A stretch of 41,085 nucleotides of DNA from CAZDET01 sp964504335 (lineage in GTDB: Bacteria > Bacteroidota > Bacteroidia > Chitinophagales > Saprospiraceae). Below are positions 1 through 8,623 of the stretch, piece by piece. Under the pieces are notes generated by a model that searched no databases, was not told the origin of the DNA, and was given only the letters and a program-made list of their open reading frames with translations. The position numbers and the translations under genes are program-made. The stretch lies in assembly GCA_964504335.1 (NCBI GenBank), contig CAZDET010000046.1, forward strand, positions 1-41,085, given 5' to 3'. The first letter of the stretch is position 1. Each line of letters begins with the position of its first letter.

Positions 1-26
1 CAATAGCAGGGCCCAAACTCGCCGAT

Positions 27-590
27 ATGAGCCTCCGCCACAAAATAAGCAGCGATTTAAAAGAAAGCCAGATCGATTGGATCGTCATCATTTCTTTTGT
101 GCCCATCGCATTTTTCACGTACCTCTTTCACGAATTCGGACATTGGGTTGTTGGCGAATTAATGGGAAACGACATGACGCTTAGTTTAAATAATGCTGCT
201 CCAAGCAGTGGTTCGTTTATAAAGGAATCGCATGCACTTTGGTCGGCAATCGGAGGGCCGTTATTTACCGTGATACAGGCATTCCTTTTTTTGTTGGTCA
301 CGTGGTTAACAAAATCCATCTATGCGTATTCTGTGGTGTTTTTTGCCGTGTTTTCGCGCTTTTTCTCTATCGTTTTTGGTGGGATTGACCTGCAGGACGA
401 AGCTAGAATTGCGGTCATGTTGGATACCAACAAATACTTCATTTCAGCGGTAGTGCTAATTGTCTTATTTCTGATTCTTTGGAAATCCAGTACAATCAGG
501 AAGGTGAATTGGAAAGGGATCAGTTATTTTTATATTCTTGGAACGCTAGCCACACTTTTGGTACTAGCAGTGAATAATTTGATTTCATAG
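27..590 (+). CDS. Multi-pass membrane protein with HEFGH zinc-protease-like motif
   Basis: This is a 187-residue protein with about five hydrophobic segments (near residues 17-34, 75-95, 100-118, 134-150 and 166-184). The first segment ends in H35-E-F-G-H39, an HExxH motif placed at a membrane segment as in M50/site-2-protease-like peptidases. A short G-G-I-D121 stretch later could supply a third metal ligand, but the usual NxxPxxxLDG motif of M50 is not present. It is shorter than canonical M50 proteases, so it may be a minimal relative or a non-proteolytic membrane protein. The ATG at 27 is the only plausible start visible in the window. A hairpin with a T-run follows the stop. The coding call is confident. 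The peptidase role is inference. Confidence 0.75.
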   Translation: MSLRHKISSDLKESQIDWIVIISFVPIAFFTYLFHEFGHWVVGELMGNDMTLSLNNAAPSSGSFIKESHALWSAIGGPLFTVIQAFLFLLVTWLTKSIYAYSVVFFAVFSRFFSIVFGGIDLQDEARIAVMLDTNKYFISAVVLIVLFLILWKSSTIRKVNWKGISYFYILGTLATLLVLAVNNLIS

Positions 591-607
591 ATGTTGCAAA
601 ATTGATT

Positions 608-626
608 CGGCCTAAGGGGCCGTTTT
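608..626 (+). terminator. Hairpin plus T-run after the HEFGH gene
   Basis: CGGCC and GGCCG pair around a 5-nt loop and are followed by TTTT, then CCC and five more T. It lies 18 bases past the plus-strand stop. It overlaps the last codons of the convergent gene, so it would terminate the rightward transcript inside the neighbour's 3' end. Confidence 0.55.
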
Positions 627-1331
627 CCCTTTTTCGCGAGCTCCCCGATAAGGAAGGTACACCATAACCGATAAAAAGAGCAGTATGGCTTCCATGACCA
701 ATAAATACACGGGCCAGGGGCCAAAGTAATCCAACACTGATGCGGTCGATGGCTTTTCGATGACGTGTACGTAATTGGCCCCAATCAGCTTGTTGATCAC
801 AAAGACCAATACCCCGTAGATTTGAAGCCCCAGGAAGGCCTTCCACATATCCTTCCAGTGTATCGGAAACTCCCATACGATTGCCACATACAGGATGTAA
901 ATGATCATTCCACTGTGCACTACCCAATATTTGATGAAAATAAAATTCGGAAAGCCATTGAAAAGGTTTGGTGCGAAAACCGCTTGGGTGGTCCCAGCCA
1001 TAATCCAGAAGTAGAAGTATGGAAATATGCGCCTGCTGGGGTTCCACATCAAAAAGGGAAGCAATAAGCCCATGAGATTACAGATGTCGAGGGGAAGGTC
1101 CGTTTGGTGGTTGAACTTGCCCAGGTACAGGAGGAGTGGAGCGTACAGAATCACCCAGCCAGCGATCAGGAGGGCCAGGGTGCGGCCGGTCCAAACTTGT
1201 TGGTGCCTACTGAAATACCTTTTGGCCAGGGATGGCAAGCCGATGGAAAGACCGATCGTAAGGAGGATGACCAGAAGGTGCTGGCTGCCGTAAGCGATGA
1301 AATCGGTATTGAAGTCTAAGAACGGAGACAT
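612..1331 (-). CDS. YwaF/TIGR02206-type integral membrane protein
   Basis: This 239-residue protein has about seven hydrophobic helices, with an N-terminal half carrying G-S-Q-H-L and L-P-L-D-I-C-N-L segments. These resemble the conserved YwaF/TP0381 (TIGR02206) family of integral membrane proteins, whose function is unknown. In that family the L-P-L-x-x-C-x segment lies in a mid-protein helix, as here. The start is the ATG read on the minus strand at 1331. The C-terminus is Lys/Arg-rich and probably cytoplasmic. It is convergent with the HEFGH gene and divergent from the DoxX-like gene. No substrate can be inferred. Confidence 0.8.
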   Translation of the reverse strand: MSPFLDFNTDFIAYGSQHLLVILLTIGLSIGLPSLAKRYFSRHQQVWTGRTLALLIAGWVILYAPLLLYLGKFNHQTDLPLDICNLMGLLLPFLMWNPSRRIFPYFYFWIMAGTTQAVFAPNLFNGFPNFIFIKYWVVHSGMIIYILYVAIVWEFPIHWKDMWKAFLGLQIYGVLVFVINKLIGANYVHVIEKPSTASVLDYFGPWPVYLLVMEAILLFLSVMVYLPYRGAREKGKTAP

Positions 1332-1631
1332 ACGTTATTCTACATAAACATTCTTCTACAGTCAATAGCAGAAAGAGAATAGAAGTGACCTGAAAATACG
1401 GTTTCTTGATTTCTTCTTCATCATGGCTTTGTTGCATGAATAAGTTCCAAACGAGATTGCTATTGAACTCCTAGCTCAGGCAGCCTCCCTTTTCACCGAT
1501 ACAGGCATACCTTGAGTTGTCCTGGCATCCTTAATTTTTTCTATCTTAGACTAAATTTGGCAACGACCCTGCGGCCAAGTTCTTAGATAGACAAAAATAC
1601 GCTTGGTAGTAACAGGATAATCAACGCACTT
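1332..1631. other. Intergenic stretch between divergent genes
   Basis: No convincing gene is present. At 1425-1442 a sequence beginning GGCTTTGTTGCATGAATA resembles the end of IS5-group elements, but I see no matching inverted copy or transposase, so it is at best a scar. A promoter-like element for the DoxX gene lies near 1552. Confidence 0.4.
1552..1559 (+). promoter_or_regulatory. Bacteroidota -7-like element before the DoxX gene
   Basis: TAAATTTG matches the TAnnTTTG consensus of Bacteroidota primary promoters exactly and lies 72 bases before the ATG. No good TTG is found 17-23 bases upstream, so the call is weak. Confidence 0.35.
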
Positions 1632-2009
1632 ATGAACATCCTTCTCATCGTTTTGCAATTATTTGTGGCGCTGAACATTCTTCGAATCTGGTTGGTGACG
1701 AATCAGCGATCCAGCATCTACAGGGGGGGCGACGGCAAGGCAACGACTTTGCGCGAAGAATTTGAATACTACGGACTACCTCTATGGTTTATGTACGTCG
1801 TCGGAAGCCTCAAGGTGGCAGCAGCCATCGGTTTGATCCTCGGTATTTGGATGCCTGGTTTGATTCCCTATGCTGCCGGTGGGTTGATTGTACTTATGCT
1901 CGGCGCAGTTGCCATGCATATCAAGGTCCATGATAAATTGACAACCTACCTGCCGGCGCTTCTTATGCTCACACTGTCCGCAGCCATACTCTTGTTAACG
2001 ACACTCTAA
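1632..2009 (+). CDS. DoxX-like small membrane protein
   Basis: A 125-residue protein with four predicted membrane helices (about 2-17, 55-75, 77-97 and 103-123). It has the DoxX-like pattern: a short polar loop with E-Y-Y-G-L-P after helix 1, K-V-A-A-A-I-G-L in helix 2, and a final pair of helices joined by a charged loop (K-V-H-D-K). DoxX-family proteins are four-helix membrane proteins linked in some species to redox or sulfur metabolism. The specific role here is unknown. The stop is followed in the same frame by an open stretch that reads like a protein remnant. Confidence 0.8.
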   Translation: MNILLIVLQLFVALNILRIWLVTNQRSSIYRGGDGKATTLREEFEYYGLPLWFMYVVGSLKVAAAIGLILGIWMPGLIPYAAGGLIVLMLGAVAMHIKVHDKLTTYLPALLMLTLSAAILLLTTL

Positions 2010-2231
2010 TCGGAGCAAATAGATTTAAGAGGTGTTCCGGTTGATTGGGAACCTAGCCGACTAGATGATTGTTCCCACTTTAGCGAAAAGCCTATGATAT
2101 GTCGGATCCTAGAATATGAGGAGAAGGTAACGTTGTTGAAAAGCCTTTCAGGAGCCTGGGCTGAGTTAGATATTGATGGAGATGAGATTGTCAAATCAAG
2201 AACCATATCAGATAATCGTTACGAATTATAA
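2010..2231 (+). pseudogene. In-frame protein-like remnant after the DoxX stop
   Basis: Directly after the DoxX TAA the same frame stays open for 73 codons and reads as a plausible acidic soluble peptide. It includes the stretches V-D-W-E-P-S-R-L and G-A-W-A-E-L-D-I-D-G-D-E, and ends S-D-N-R-Y-E-L-stop. There is no start codon at its beginning. The first ATG in frame, near 2094, would give only about 45 residues. I read it as the 3' end of an older gene that lost its 5' part, or an exotic readthrough extension. No family is recognised. Confidence 0.4.
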
Positions 2232-2297
2232 TTATGACCAGTTATCTTCTCGATACGGATATAATTATTGATTTTAAGGGATGATATTTTAGGAAAT

Positions 2298-2320
2298 AGC
2301 TCTCCGCAGAGCGGAGAGCT
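2298..2320. terminator. Perfect 10-bp hairpin between convergent genes
   Basis: AGCTCTCCGC and GCGGAGAGCT form a perfect stem around an AGA loop. On the plus strand T-rich sequence follows (TTTGAATCCTTTTT). It sits between the DoxX-side transcript and the convergent lipoprotein gene and probably terminates both. Confidence 0.6.
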
Positions 2321-2341
2321 TTGAATCCTTTTTGGAAGCTT

Positions 2342-3424
2342 CTAAGATTCAGCAGGCGAAATCGCCTGAATCACCACATTATCGATCGCCGCTCTCACGC
2401 CTTTCGGATTGATCGTTTCCGTAGAAAAGCGCACCGATTGGAATTCATCGGCCGGCCAGGCCGTGAATTCGTAGGCGGGTTCCCCATCGATAAATATTTT
2501 CCAATAATCGATCGCGTAGATCTCCACTCGAAAATGGAGCTTTTGGCCATATTCAAAATTGCCGACATTCCCCGGGGCGGCTGTGATTACGCCATCGTTA
2601 CGAAAACTCAGGCTCGTGGCATTCGGGGTATCGAACAGTACCGAAAACCCGTAGTCGTCTTCCATTGATTCGATTAGCACATCGAAGTCGACGGCCAGGT
2701 TTTCGGGTTTATTTGGAATATCAAAGAAGCTGAATCGAATTTGATCGACTGCTCCATCCTCAGAGTCAAAGACGAGGGGTTGGTCGGTTAGGGCCCCGAA
2801 GGTTTCGGCCACCAGCGGCGCGCCGGTTACCGGCGAGGAGACGGTTCTGATCGGTAGGGGAAGTTCGCCGAATTCGGCGACCGGTGGTTGGCCGACGGTA
2901 TGGGGAGGTGTCCCGAAATCGACATCAAAATAAACGGTTGATGCGCCGGTGCTTTCCACCTCAATGGGCATGAGTGCTACGTTGTTCGATTCGTTCAACT
3001 CATCGATGTTCTGGCCGGGGTCAAATACCGCCGCCAGGTAATAACTCCCTATCGGCAAGGTATCCGGCAAACTAACGTTGATGCCCAACGCTACGATAAC
3101 CGAGTCGGATGGAAGAATTAATTCCTCAAATTCTCGTCCCCCCGGCAGCAACTGGTCCTCTTGGAAGACATTGGAAGGAGATGCCGACTGAATGGGGATA
3201 ATCGTGTCGGTAGATAATACCAGGTCGATCTGTACGTTTTTGGCTTCCACCATTCCAGCGTTTTGCAAGACGACTTCAATGCTGTCTCGCACCACTTCAC
3301 CGGGGTGAAATGAGGCCGTATTGCTCGTAATGGTTCCTGTTAGGTCGGGTTTACACGCAGGAAAGGATAGTACTACTATTGCTACTCCTAGCAAGAATGC
3401 TAATGCCGATTTGTTGTGTTTCAT
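2342..3424 (-). CDS. CARDB-domain lipoprotein
   Basis: This 360-residue protein has a lipoprotein signal peptide ending in the lipobox-like F-P-A-C at about residue 24. Residues 30-155 look like a CARDB (cell-adhesion related) immunoglobulin-like domain: G-E-V-V-R-D-S-I-E-V-V-L-Q-N-A-G near the start and the characteristic I-D-E-L-N-E-S-N-N-V-A strand near the end. Residues 165-355 look like a beta-sandwich of the concanavalin/LamG kind, with a D-N-V-V-I-Q strand at the C-terminus as in many secreted sugar-binding or laminarinase-associated modules. It is expected on the cell envelope as a binding or adhesion protein. The start is the minus-strand ATG at 3424. It is divergent from the pyruvate-kinase-like gene. 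Confidence 0.8.
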   Translation of the reverse strand: MKHNKSALAFLLGVAIVVLSFPACKPDLTGTITSNTASFHPGEVVRDSIEVVLQNAGMVEAKNVQIDLVLSTDTIIPIQSASPSNVFQEDQLLPGGREFEELILPSDSVIVALGINVSLPDTLPIGSYYLAAVFDPGQNIDELNESNNVALMPIEVESTGASTVYFDVDFGTPPHTVGQPPVAEFGELPLPIRTVSSPVTGAPLVAETFGALTDQPLVFDSEDGAVDQIRFSFFDIPNKPENLAVDFDVLIESMEDDYGFSVLFDTPNATSLSFRNDGVITAAPGNVGNFEYGQKLHFRVEIYAIDYWKIFIDGEPAYEFTAWPADEFQSVRFSTETINPKGVRAAIDNVVIQAISPAES

Positions 3425-3630
3425 GATTAATGGGTTTTGCTTCTATTGAATCAATTATCGACTTCCTATAAGAGTACTACCTGTAATGCCGGTTTCCAAT
3501 GATTTTTGTCAATGTTTGAGATGGAATGTATTATGAATGAAAGATAGAAGGAAGAGGCAACCCGATGAGGTCTCGAGTCGTTAAATTTATACCAAAGTGC
3601 CACCTGACCAAAGTACCAAAGCACCCCTCA

Positions 3631-5166
3631 ATGACCATCGAAATACTCGACAACGCCATAACCGCCATTTTCCAATCCATCGTAGCTAGTGAATCGAAAA
3701 TTGATGCGCTAACGGCCGATGTCCAGGGGGAATATAAATTGAGCGCCAAGAACCTGTGTCGGTACCTGATCTTGCGGAGCTACGATCTGAGACATTACCA
3801 CGACAGCTTATCCGATCTGGGCTTGTCGTCGTTGCGATCGTCGGAAGGATATGTGTACAATAACCTGCACAACGTGGTCCGGAATCTTCGGTTCATCCAG
3901 GGGCAATCGTTTGAGTCGCCGTCGGGATTGGAGTTTTTGGGATACCAAAAAAGCAAAAACCTAGTTACGGAAAATACGAATCGACTATTTAAAAACACCG
4001 ACGAAAAGCGCCACACCAAAATCATGGTGACTCTCCCCGACGAGGCGGCCACGGATAAGTCGATTATCAGAGAGATGGCCCTCAATGGCATGGATATCGC
4101 CCGAATTAATTTGAGTCATGGAAACCAGGATCAATGGACGAACATGATCCAGTTCATCCATGAGATCGAGCAGGAAACGGGCAAATCCATCAAGATTTAC
4201 ATGGATCTGGCCGGGCCGAAAATTCGGACCTCCGACATCGAGGTAACCGGAAAAAAGGGGAAGCTAAAACACAGCATCACCATTCAGAAGGGGGAACGCA
4301 TTCTGCTGACGAAAAGGGATACCCCGGGCAAAAAGTCCACCTTCAATCAAACCAACAATCAGCTCGAAAGGGCGGAGGTTGCTGTGGAACTCCCTGAAAT
4401 CATCGATGATGTCCGGATCAACGATGAAGTGTTTTTCGACGACGGGATGATCAGGGCGGTGGTAACCAACAAATCGGAAGCCGATGTAGAATTGTTAATC
4501 ACCGAATGCTACAAGTGCAAAATATCGGCGCACAAGGGGATTAATCTTCCCCATACCAAGCTGCACCTTCCGGCCCTGACGGAACAGGATATGGCCAATT
4601 TACCCTTCGTAGGCCGACACGCGGATATAGTCGGCTATTCCTTCGTACGCACCGCAGCGGATGTCCTCATTTTGTACGAACAACTGAAAAAGCATACGAC
4701 CAGGGACATTGGTGTCGTATTTAAAATTGAAAACAAGGAGGCCTTCGAAAACCTGCCTCATATCCTGCTGGAGGGTATGAAGCACCATCGAATCGGGGTG
4801 ATGATTGCCCGGGGCGATCTGGCGGTAGAAATCGGATTTGAGCGCATCTCCGAAGTGCAAAACGAAATTCTATGGATTTGTGAGGCCGCCCACATCCCCG
4901 TCATTTGGGCCACCCAGGTGTTGGAAAGCCTCGCGAAAACGGGCATCCCCACCCGAGCGGAAATCAGCGACGCCGCTCAGGGAGCCTACGCCGAGTGCGT
5001 CATGCTGAATAAAGGCGGACATATCAACGATGCCATCCGGACCCTCAAGAATATCCTCACGCGGATGGAATCCCACCAGTTTAAGAAGAAGGATGCGTTG
5101 CGCGCCCTCGGGGTGGCCACCAAATTTGTGGATGAATGTATGCAGCCAATCGGGTACACCACATGA
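3631..5166 (+). CDS. Divergent pyruvate-kinase-like protein with N-terminal helical domain
   Basis: The kinase core begins about residue 129 (H-T-K-I-M-V-T-L-P). It keeps the R-I-N-L-S-H-G phosphate-binding motif, the catalytic Lys in F-K365-I-E-N-K-E, the A-R-G-D-L-A-V-E-I magnesium loop, and P-T-R-A-E-I-S-D-A. The usual M-L-S-G-E-T-A is replaced by M-L-N-K-G-G-H-I and the C-terminal allosteric domain of standard pyruvate kinases is absent. Residues 1-125 carry a helical segment with S-A-K-N-L-x-x-Y-L and L-G-L-S-S-L-x-x-S-E. I associate this with a divergent bacterial pyruvate-kinase subfamily that is not the glycolytic enzyme. I chose ATG 3631 because the residues encoded from the earlier ATG at 3565 look non-native, but 3565 is possible. 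The stop overlaps the start of the EAD11-type gene (ATGA), suggesting translational coupling. Whether it makes pyruvate is not known. Confidence 0.8.
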   Translation: MTIEILDNAITAIFQSIVASESKIDALTADVQGEYKLSAKNLCRYLILRSYDLRHYHDSLSDLGLSSLRSSEGYVYNNLHNVVRNLRFIQGQSFESPSGLEFLGYQKSKNLVTENTNRLFKNTDEKRHTKIMVTLPDEAATDKSIIREMALNGMDIARINLSHGNQDQWTNMIQFIHEIEQETGKSIKIYMDLAGPKIRTSDIEVTGKKGKLKHSITIQKGERILLTKRDTPGKKSTFNQTNNQLERAEVAVELPEIIDDVRINDEVFFDDGMIRAVVTNKSEADVELLITECYKCKISAHKGINLPHTKLHLPALTEQDMANLPFVGRHADIVGYSFVRTAADVLILYEQLKKHTTRDIGVVFKIENKEAFENLPHILLEGMKHHRIGVMIARGDLAVEIGFERISEVQNEILWICEAAHIPVIWATQVLESLAKTGIPTRAEISDAAQGAYAECVMLNKGGHINDAIRTLKNILTRMESHQFKKKDALRALGVATKFVDECMQPIGYTT

Positions 5167-6101
5167 AACAGAGCGACATTGAAATACTGCGGCGGTTCAT
5201 CATCAATGCCAATACTGAAAATGCATTAGAGGGCCTGCTACGCCTGGTTAAAGAGGCAGACCAAAAGCTTTATAACCGGGTAATTGTCCTGTATTCGGAT
5301 TATAATTCCATCAACGAACGGAGCCACTTGGGGCTGGGTGACTTCAGCCAGGAAAAGAATCGGATCAACCTAGCGATTTTGGAAATTCTAACGGCTCTCG
5401 AAAATGCGATTGCTGAAACCATTCCCACAGAAACCACAGCAGATGGAACAGATCAAATAACGGTGCGGCTATCTGAACTTGAAGATAAGGTCGAATTGAT
5501 CCTCTCGATCGTCGAGAAGCTCCACGAAAGTGCATTGAGCAAATTTATCAGGAGCAATTTATTCAGGTTGCTCCGGCCGCAAACGAAGAATCACCTCATC
5601 GCGCTAGCCTCGCTGGAGACGGAATCCTATGACTACAATCTGCTCATTCAAGAATGCTATACCATTTTGGGGTTGGAATTTATGGAAGCCATCTTCCGTC
5701 CGTTGAAGGCTGAAATTCTCGAAGAAACACCCAAAATTGATAAGAAAGAACTGCTGTCTCGCCTGGAGGGAAATCAGAAATTGGAATTCTATGAGTTTCT
5801 GACCGAAAAACGAACGGAACTCAGCACGCGCCAGATGGCCAATTTACTGACCGATAATTTAAACAAGAAGTACAATACAAAATCAAAACAGTACAATTAC
5901 GTATTTTACTTTATGCTGCGGAAGTTCGTCATCATCGATCGATGGCAACTGGAGAAGGACCTGGCCGCTTTCGTAGAAGAGAAGCTCGATAAGAAGCTGA
6001 ATAACATCTTGTTTTCGAAAACGGATTACGAGCGTATCCGGGACCTGATGCTAAAAATTTTACGAAATCTTCAGGTAAAACAGAAGGAGCAGTCCCAATA
6101 G
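5163..6101 (+). CDS. EAD11-type effector-associated domain protein
   Basis: This 312-residue soluble protein has residues 1-80 that match the pattern of effector-associated domain 11: a short helix, L-Y-N-R-V-I-V-L, a Y-N-S-I-N-E-R turn, L-G-L-G-D-F, then K-N-R-I-N-L-A-I-L-E-I-L. EADs are small death-fold-like adaptors in bacterial conflict and signalling proteins, proposed to recruit effectors by like-with-like contacts. A Thr/Glu linker and a short coiled coil (about 98-120) follow, then an all-helical region of unknown family ending in Lys/Gln-rich sequence. It has no peptidase, nuclease or TIR motif that I can see. Its ATG sits within the stop of the pyruvate-kinase-like gene (ATGA), so the two are very likely co-translated partners. 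EAD assignment is from motif memory. Confidence 0.7.
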   Translation: MKQSDIEILRRFIINANTENALEGLLRLVKEADQKLYNRVIVLYSDYNSINERSHLGLGDFSQEKNRINLAILEILTALENAIAETIPTETTADGTDQITVRLSELEDKVELILSIVEKLHESALSKFIRSNLFRLLRPQTKNHLIALASLETESYDYNLLIQECYTILGLEFMEAIFRPLKAEILEETPKIDKKELLSRLEGNQKLEFYEFLTEKRTELSTRQMANLLTDNLNKKYNTKSKQYNYVFYFMLRKFVIIDRWQLEKDLAAFVEEKLDKKLNNILFSKTDYERIRDLMLKILRNLQVKQKEQSQ

Positions 6102-6203
6102 CATAAGAAAAAGGGAAGAGTTGGATCCGCTTTGATGTTGCACGGTTGGGCGGCCTTATTTCGGGAATTCTATGGTAATCGAGTGTTATAAAAGAGTGCT
6201 ATC

Positions 6204-7089
6204 ATGAATCAATTTTGGAGCTGTTTTCAGAGAATTGCTTTGGGGGTTACGTGTGCAGTGAGCCTGTGTACCCTATAGGCGCAAACGGTTTGTGCGACCA
6301 TCGATTTCGAAACCATTCTCGATACGACCGCCGGCGATCGATTGGAGATCAGTGATCAGTATGCCGATTCGCTGGGCACGTCGTTTGTGCTGGAAAACGG
6401 CAACTTCCCGCAGTTGGCGGAGATTGGGCCACCCACTACTGCTTTTGCACGGTGTGTTTGGGGGCGATACGCCCGCACCCGACCAGGGTGGAGGGACTTT
6501 TTTCTTGACCGATGATGGTACGCTAAGTGGGCGGACCTCTCCACCGCTGATTGTCCAATTTTCCTCCGCCGCGGATAGTGCCAGCGGGGTGATTTACGAT
6601 ATTGATTTTGACGAGCAATTTGTCGTTCAGGCGTTTAGTGAAACCGACTCCATTCTCGCGGAAATTACCATCTCCGCAGGGGATGAAGGAACGGGCGATG
6701 CCCTCGCCACCCCTTGGGGATTTAAGCGGGATAGTGCCGATGTGTTTTCCATTAAATTCATCGGCACCAGAACCGCGTCCGGGGCCTTTGGGCTGGGCTT
6801 CGACAACTTCACCACCTGAGCCCTCGACCGAGTGAGCAGTTTGAAGGAAGCGGTGTATGCACCGTCAGTGAACGTCTATCCGAACCCCTCGAACGGGCTC
6901 ATCCACATTCAATCCGAGACAGCGGTATTGGAAAATATCGTGCTGTACAGTGTAACTGGAACCAAACTGGCTGAATACAGACAACTCAATCGGCATACCT
7001 TCCTGATAGATCACTCATTTAGTGGTATCCTATTGGTGCACATTCAAACGGCGAATGGATCGCTGGTTGCTAAAGTGCTGTCCGATTGA
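6204..7089 (+). pseudogene. Decayed gene for a T9SS-sorted secreted protein
   Basis: An ATG at 6204 opens a signal peptide (M-N-Q-F-W-S-C-F...), but a TAG interrupts it just before A-Q-T. The frame then continues with I-D-F-E-T-I-L-D-T-T-A-G to about 6446, where one extra G (6447) shifts the reading frame. The new frame reads H-G-V-F-G-G-D-T-P-A-P-D-Q-G-G-G and runs to a TGA at 6817-6819, then continues in the same frame into a T9SS type A sorting domain (V-Y-P-N-P-S-N-G) ending at 7089. So one original secreted protein of about 295 residues carries two in-frame stops and one frameshift. The N-terminal domain resembles beta-sandwich extracellular domains but is not assigned. Sequencing error cannot be excluded for any one lesion. 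Confidence 0.7.
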
Positions 7090-8519
7090 TGAATGTAAGC
7101 TACTGCGTCCCCGTTTTTTCAATATTTCTGCTTCTGACTGCCTGTGGCCAGGGCCAGCCCCAGGTACCGGACCCACCCGTACAGCGATTCGACATTTCTG
7201 ATTCGCTGAAGCTATACGTGGCCTATGATGAGCGGCAAATTGCCCTGATCAACGCGACCATCATCGACGGAACGGGCGGCCCGATTAAGCGTGGGCAGAC
7301 CATCGTGATGAGGGATGGCTACTTCGAGCTTCTGGGAGCGGAAATCGACCTCAACCAACTGGATGGTTTCACCATCCTGGACGTGTCGGGGAAAACGATC
7401 ATACCTGGCATCGTGGGCGTGCACAATCACCTGCACATTCCCCGGTTTCCGGATATCGGGGAGGTAGCCACGAAACTGTACCTGGCGGCGGGTGTCACGA
7501 CCATTCAGACCTGTGGATCAGCGGCTCCCCACCGAGAAGTAGCCCTGGCCAGACGCATTGCCGAGGGGCAGCAAATTGGTCCTGATGTCGCCACGAGTGG
7601 CCCTTATTTCACCGGGCCGGGGGGGAATCCCAATATGATCATTCCCAGAAACGCGCAGCACATCCGAGACACGATGCAGTATTGGATCCAGCGGGGCGTC
7701 TCCTGGTTTAAGGTGTACCGCCACACCCGACCGGAAGACCTTCAGGTGATTGTAGAGGAGGCGCACCGAAACAACTGCAAGGTAACCGGCCATCTTTGTT
7801 CCATTACCTTCGAGGAAGCGGCTAGCATGGGCATCGACGGCATTGAGCATGGATTAAATACGGCCAGCGATTTCAGGAGCAACAAGGAGGGTGGCGTCTG
7901 CAACGGCGGACGGGAATACATGGACGAGCTGGAGGTATCGAGCCCGGAAGTCAGAAGGTTGCAGCAGCTTCTGATCGATCGGGGCGTGTACCTAGCCTCT
8001 ACGTTATCCATCTACGAATCGGGTGTCCCCAACCGCGCTTTTGCCGACAAACGAACCCTGGCGGCCATGTCGCCCTATTTGCGAGATCAATACGCCGAGC
8101 GGCGAAAGCGATACGACAACGAAAAAAGTGACTTGACCCGAGAACGACGATTGAAGCGCTCGATGGCGTTCGAGTATCAATTTTTCAAGATGGGCGGGCT
8201 GCTGGGAAGCGGCGCGGATGCGGGGCGACACAATCTACCCGGATACGGCGATCAGCGCAACTTCGAGTTACTGATCGAGGCCGGGTTCTCGACGGAAGAA
8301 GCTATTCAAATCATGACTGGTAATGGCGCTGCCATTCTGGAGCGGGATTCTATTGGTACTATTCAAATAGGGAAAAGGGCGGATTTGGTGCTTCTGGATG
8401 GTCGATTAGAGGAAGATCCCTCGGTGATCAAAAAGGTGGAATTGGTTTTTAAGGGTGGGGTAGGGTATGATGCTCCCCGGATTATTGAGGCGACCAATGG
8501 AAGGGTAGGGGTGGAGTGA
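7089..8519 (+). CDS. Amidohydrolase-family lipoprotein
   Basis: A 476-residue metal-dependent hydrolase of the amidohydrolase superfamily (imidazolonepropionase-like group). A lipoprotein signal ends in L-L-T-A-C19. The metal site is visible: H114-L-H116 in V-H-N-H-L-H, a likely carbamylated Lys in W-F-K-V-Y-R-H, His in V-T-G-H, His in I-E-H-G-L, and the catalytic Asp in G-S-G-A-D-A-G. The flanking beta-sandwich is formed by I-I-D-G-T-G-G-P and K-R-A-D-L-V-L-L-D. It would act in the periplasm or on the envelope on a cyclic amide, peptide or similar bond. ATG 7089 overlaps the last base of the preceding stop (TGATG), so it was probably coupled to the decayed upstream gene. The substrate cannot be named. 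Confidence 0.85.
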   Translation: MNVSYCVPVFSIFLLLTACGQGQPQVPDPPVQRFDISDSLKLYVAYDERQIALINATIIDGTGGPIKRGQTIVMRDGYFELLGAEIDLNQLDGFTILDVSGKTIIPGIVGVHNHLHIPRFPDIGEVATKLYLAAGVTTIQTCGSAAPHREVALARRIAEGQQIGPDVATSGPYFTGPGGNPNMIIPRNAQHIRDTMQYWIQRGVSWFKVYRHTRPEDLQVIVEEAHRNNCKVTGHLCSITFEEAASMGIDGIEHGLNTASDFRSNKEGGVCNGGREYMDELEVSSPEVRRLQQLLIDRGVYLASTLSIYESGVPNRAFADKRTLAAMSPYLRDQYAERRKRYDNEKSDLTRERRLKRSMAFEYQFFKMGGLLGSGADAGRHNLPGYGDQRNFELLIEAGFSTEEAIQIMTGNGAAILERDSIGTIQIGKRADLVLLDGRLEEDPSVIKKVELVFKGGVGYDAPRIIEATNGRVGVE

Positions 8520-8623
8520 AAGCACTTTGGTCTTTGGGTACTTTAATAATCTGGTATCGAATTTGAGGGAACTTCTGGTTTTTATTCTTAGTTAGATCTT
8601 CATTCCAGGAAACCGGAAGAACT

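Noticed and set aside
1425..1442. Possible IS5-group terminal repeat.
   Set aside because: Only one end is seen, with no inverted copy and no transposase nearby.
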